From the NCBI GenBank assembly GCA_018058445.1, contig JAGOZY010000067.1:1-6481 (forward strand): a stretch of DNA of 6,481 bases, in the 5' to 3' direction. Of this stretch, positions 5,838 through 6,481 are shown piece by piece. Below the pieces are notes generated by a model that did no database searches, was not told where the DNA came from, and worked only from the letters and a program-made list of their open reading frames with translations. Made by a program: the position numbers and the translations under genes. Source of the DNA: Negativicutes bacterium. Lineage in GTDB: Bacteria; Bacillota; Negativicutes; JAGOZY01. Numbering within the stretch: the first letter of the stretch is position 1; each line of letters opens with the position of its first letter.

Positions 5838-6077
5838 TTTCTCTTTGCAACGAAATTATCTTTAAGGGCAAGGAGGTTGGGAGCAGTTTTTGCAAGCACT
5901 GATTATTATGATGAGTCAAAATCGACAGGCGGAGAAAGATCGAATTATGGAGAAGAAGGATTATAAGGTGAACAAAAAAGCGAAGCAGGACATTGAAGAG
6001 ATTCAAAAAAGCTGGATTATCTGATTACAGTAATTGAAGGTCAAATGGCGATGGAAGTGGAGACGGAGAAAATTTGA
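5838..6077 (+). pseudogene. Decayed 3' end of a DUF1003 membrane-protein gene
   Basis: DUF1003 proteins are small membrane proteins of unknown function whose C-terminal half carries a characteristic ISQNRQAxKDR signature followed by a charged helix. Here 5866-6012 reads FLQALIIMMSQNRQAEKDR, then DYKVNKKAKQDIEEIQ, an unmistakable match. The frame then breaks in an A6 run (6005-6010); one more A would join it to KLDYLITVIEGQ and a stop at 6075-6077. Upstream, FLFATKLSL (5838-5864, another frame) resembles the preceding membrane helix of the family, separated from FLQAL by a short out-of-frame insert, so at least two lesions exist. The N-terminal half is missing and the orphan terminator lies just upstream. 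No translation start is evident. Family recognition is strong; the upstream border is approximate. Confidence 0.8.
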
Positions 6078-6120
6078 ATTAGTTATGTTTGTCTTTTTAT
6101 CAATTTAAAGGAGAATGGCT

Positions 6121-6481
6121 ATGTATATCAATTCTGAAGTGCAAGGGACCCGCCCGCTCGACAGTCGCTCGGATCGGGAAGAGGCGGTGTATGATTTATT
6201 GGAGTCGTTGAGGGTTTCTTTCGAGCGAGTGGATCATGATCCGACGGCATCGGTGGAACTTTGCGAGGCGGTGGAGAAAGTTCTTGATATTCATATCTGT
6301 AAGAATTTATTTCTCTCAAATCGGCAGGGCACGAGTTTTTATTTGCTGCTGATGCGGGGCCGGAAGGAATTTCGGACGAAGGATCTTTCTGCTCAGCTTG
6401 GAACGTCGAGGTTGTCTTTTGGTAAGCCGGAATTTATGATGACATATTTGAACACAAAGCCTGGGTCGGCCAGTGTGTTGG
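6121..6481 (+). CDS. Prolyl-tRNA deacylase-like protein (YbaK/PrdX family), 3' end beyond window
   Basis: Partial gene, 120 codons visible and open at the window edge. Proteins of this family (YbaK/EbsC fold, PrdX/ProXp-ala type) act in the cytoplasm and hydrolyse mischarged tRNA, typically Ala-tRNA(Pro), acting as a free-standing editor of prolyl-tRNA synthetase errors. Visible signs are an N-terminal helix (EEAVYDLLESL, 20-30), FERVDHDPTASV (34-45), the conserved CKNLFL (60-65) with the family's key lysine (K61), the strand YLLLMRG (74-80), KDLSAQLGTSRLSF (87-100) and KPGSAS (113-118), all in PrdX order. AAAGGAG (6107-6113) is seven bases before ATG 6121; ATG 6115 is in frame but too close to the ribosome site. 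Family members run about 160-170 aa, so roughly 45 residues lie outside. The exact tRNA substrate cannot be decided from this part. Confidence 0.87.
   Translation, partial: MYINSEVQGTRPLDSRSDREEAVYDLLESLRVSFERVDHDPTASVELCEAVEKVLDIHICKNLFLSNRQGTSFYLLLMRGRKEFRTKDLSAQLGTSRLSFGKPEFMMTYLNTKPGSASVL

Noticed and set aside
5767..6006. Minus-strand 79-codon frame
   Set aside because: It is the complement of the terminator and the DUF1003 remnant; leucine-rich antisense of a charged helix with no start signals.
6128..6319. Minus-strand 63-codon frame inside the deacylase gene
   Set aside because: It is a shadow of the YbaK/PrdX coding frame, which has a ribosome site and conserved family motifs.
1..6481. 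CRISPR array, tRNA/rRNA, insertion sequence, attachment site or toxin-antitoxin pair
   Set aside because: Reading both strands showed no regularly spaced identical repeats, cloverleaf, transposase motif, terminal inverted repeats or paired small genes.

Overview
The window looks like chromosomal DNA of a diderm (outer-membrane) bacterium of low to moderate G+C. The central gene encodes a classical type V autotransporter whose beta-barrel ends in an aromatic residue, so an outer membrane is required. Strong AGGAGG-like ribosome sites, GTG starts and Firmicutes-looking neighbours (a PrdX/YbaK-type deacylase and a DUF1003 remnant) together suggest a Negativicutes-type organism (Veillonella/Dialister/Megasphaera/Selenomonas relatives). 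That assignment is inference.

Layout. Positions 1-600 hold no gene I can support. At 615-896 lies the broken 5' end of an autotransporter gene, frameshifted twice and truncated. Its intact paralogue follows at 1013-3652 (879 aa): signal peptide, a passenger built on about sixteen S-x-W-x-G-N/D repeats, a pertactin-like passenger end, and a 12-strand-type barrel. A perfect bidirectional terminator separates it from a convergent gene (4428-3703, minus) for a NapH/CcoG-like membrane polyferredoxin. A small membrane protein of unknown role (4731-5021, plus) then converges, through a second bidirectional terminator, on a short GT29 (sialyltransferase)-like protein (5624-5055, minus).

The 5640-6120 stretch carries back-to-back promoter-like elements, an orphan intrinsic terminator (possibly ending a small RNA), and the decayed 3' end of a DUF1003 membrane-protein gene. 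The window closes inside a prolyl-tRNA deacylase-like gene starting at 6121.

How it fits together. Every intact gene appears to be its own transcription unit; there is no multigene operon and no defence, CRISPR or mobile-element machinery. The common thread is the cell envelope: a surface adhesin-like autotransporter with a dead sibling, a membrane redox protein, a small membrane protein and a possible surface-glycan transferase. Two separate pseudogenes indicate active gene loss here. I did not find a convincing new multi-gene system. The best leads are the W-x-G repeat passenger, the decayed paralogue with its G8 tract, the isolated GT29-like protein and the candidate small RNA.
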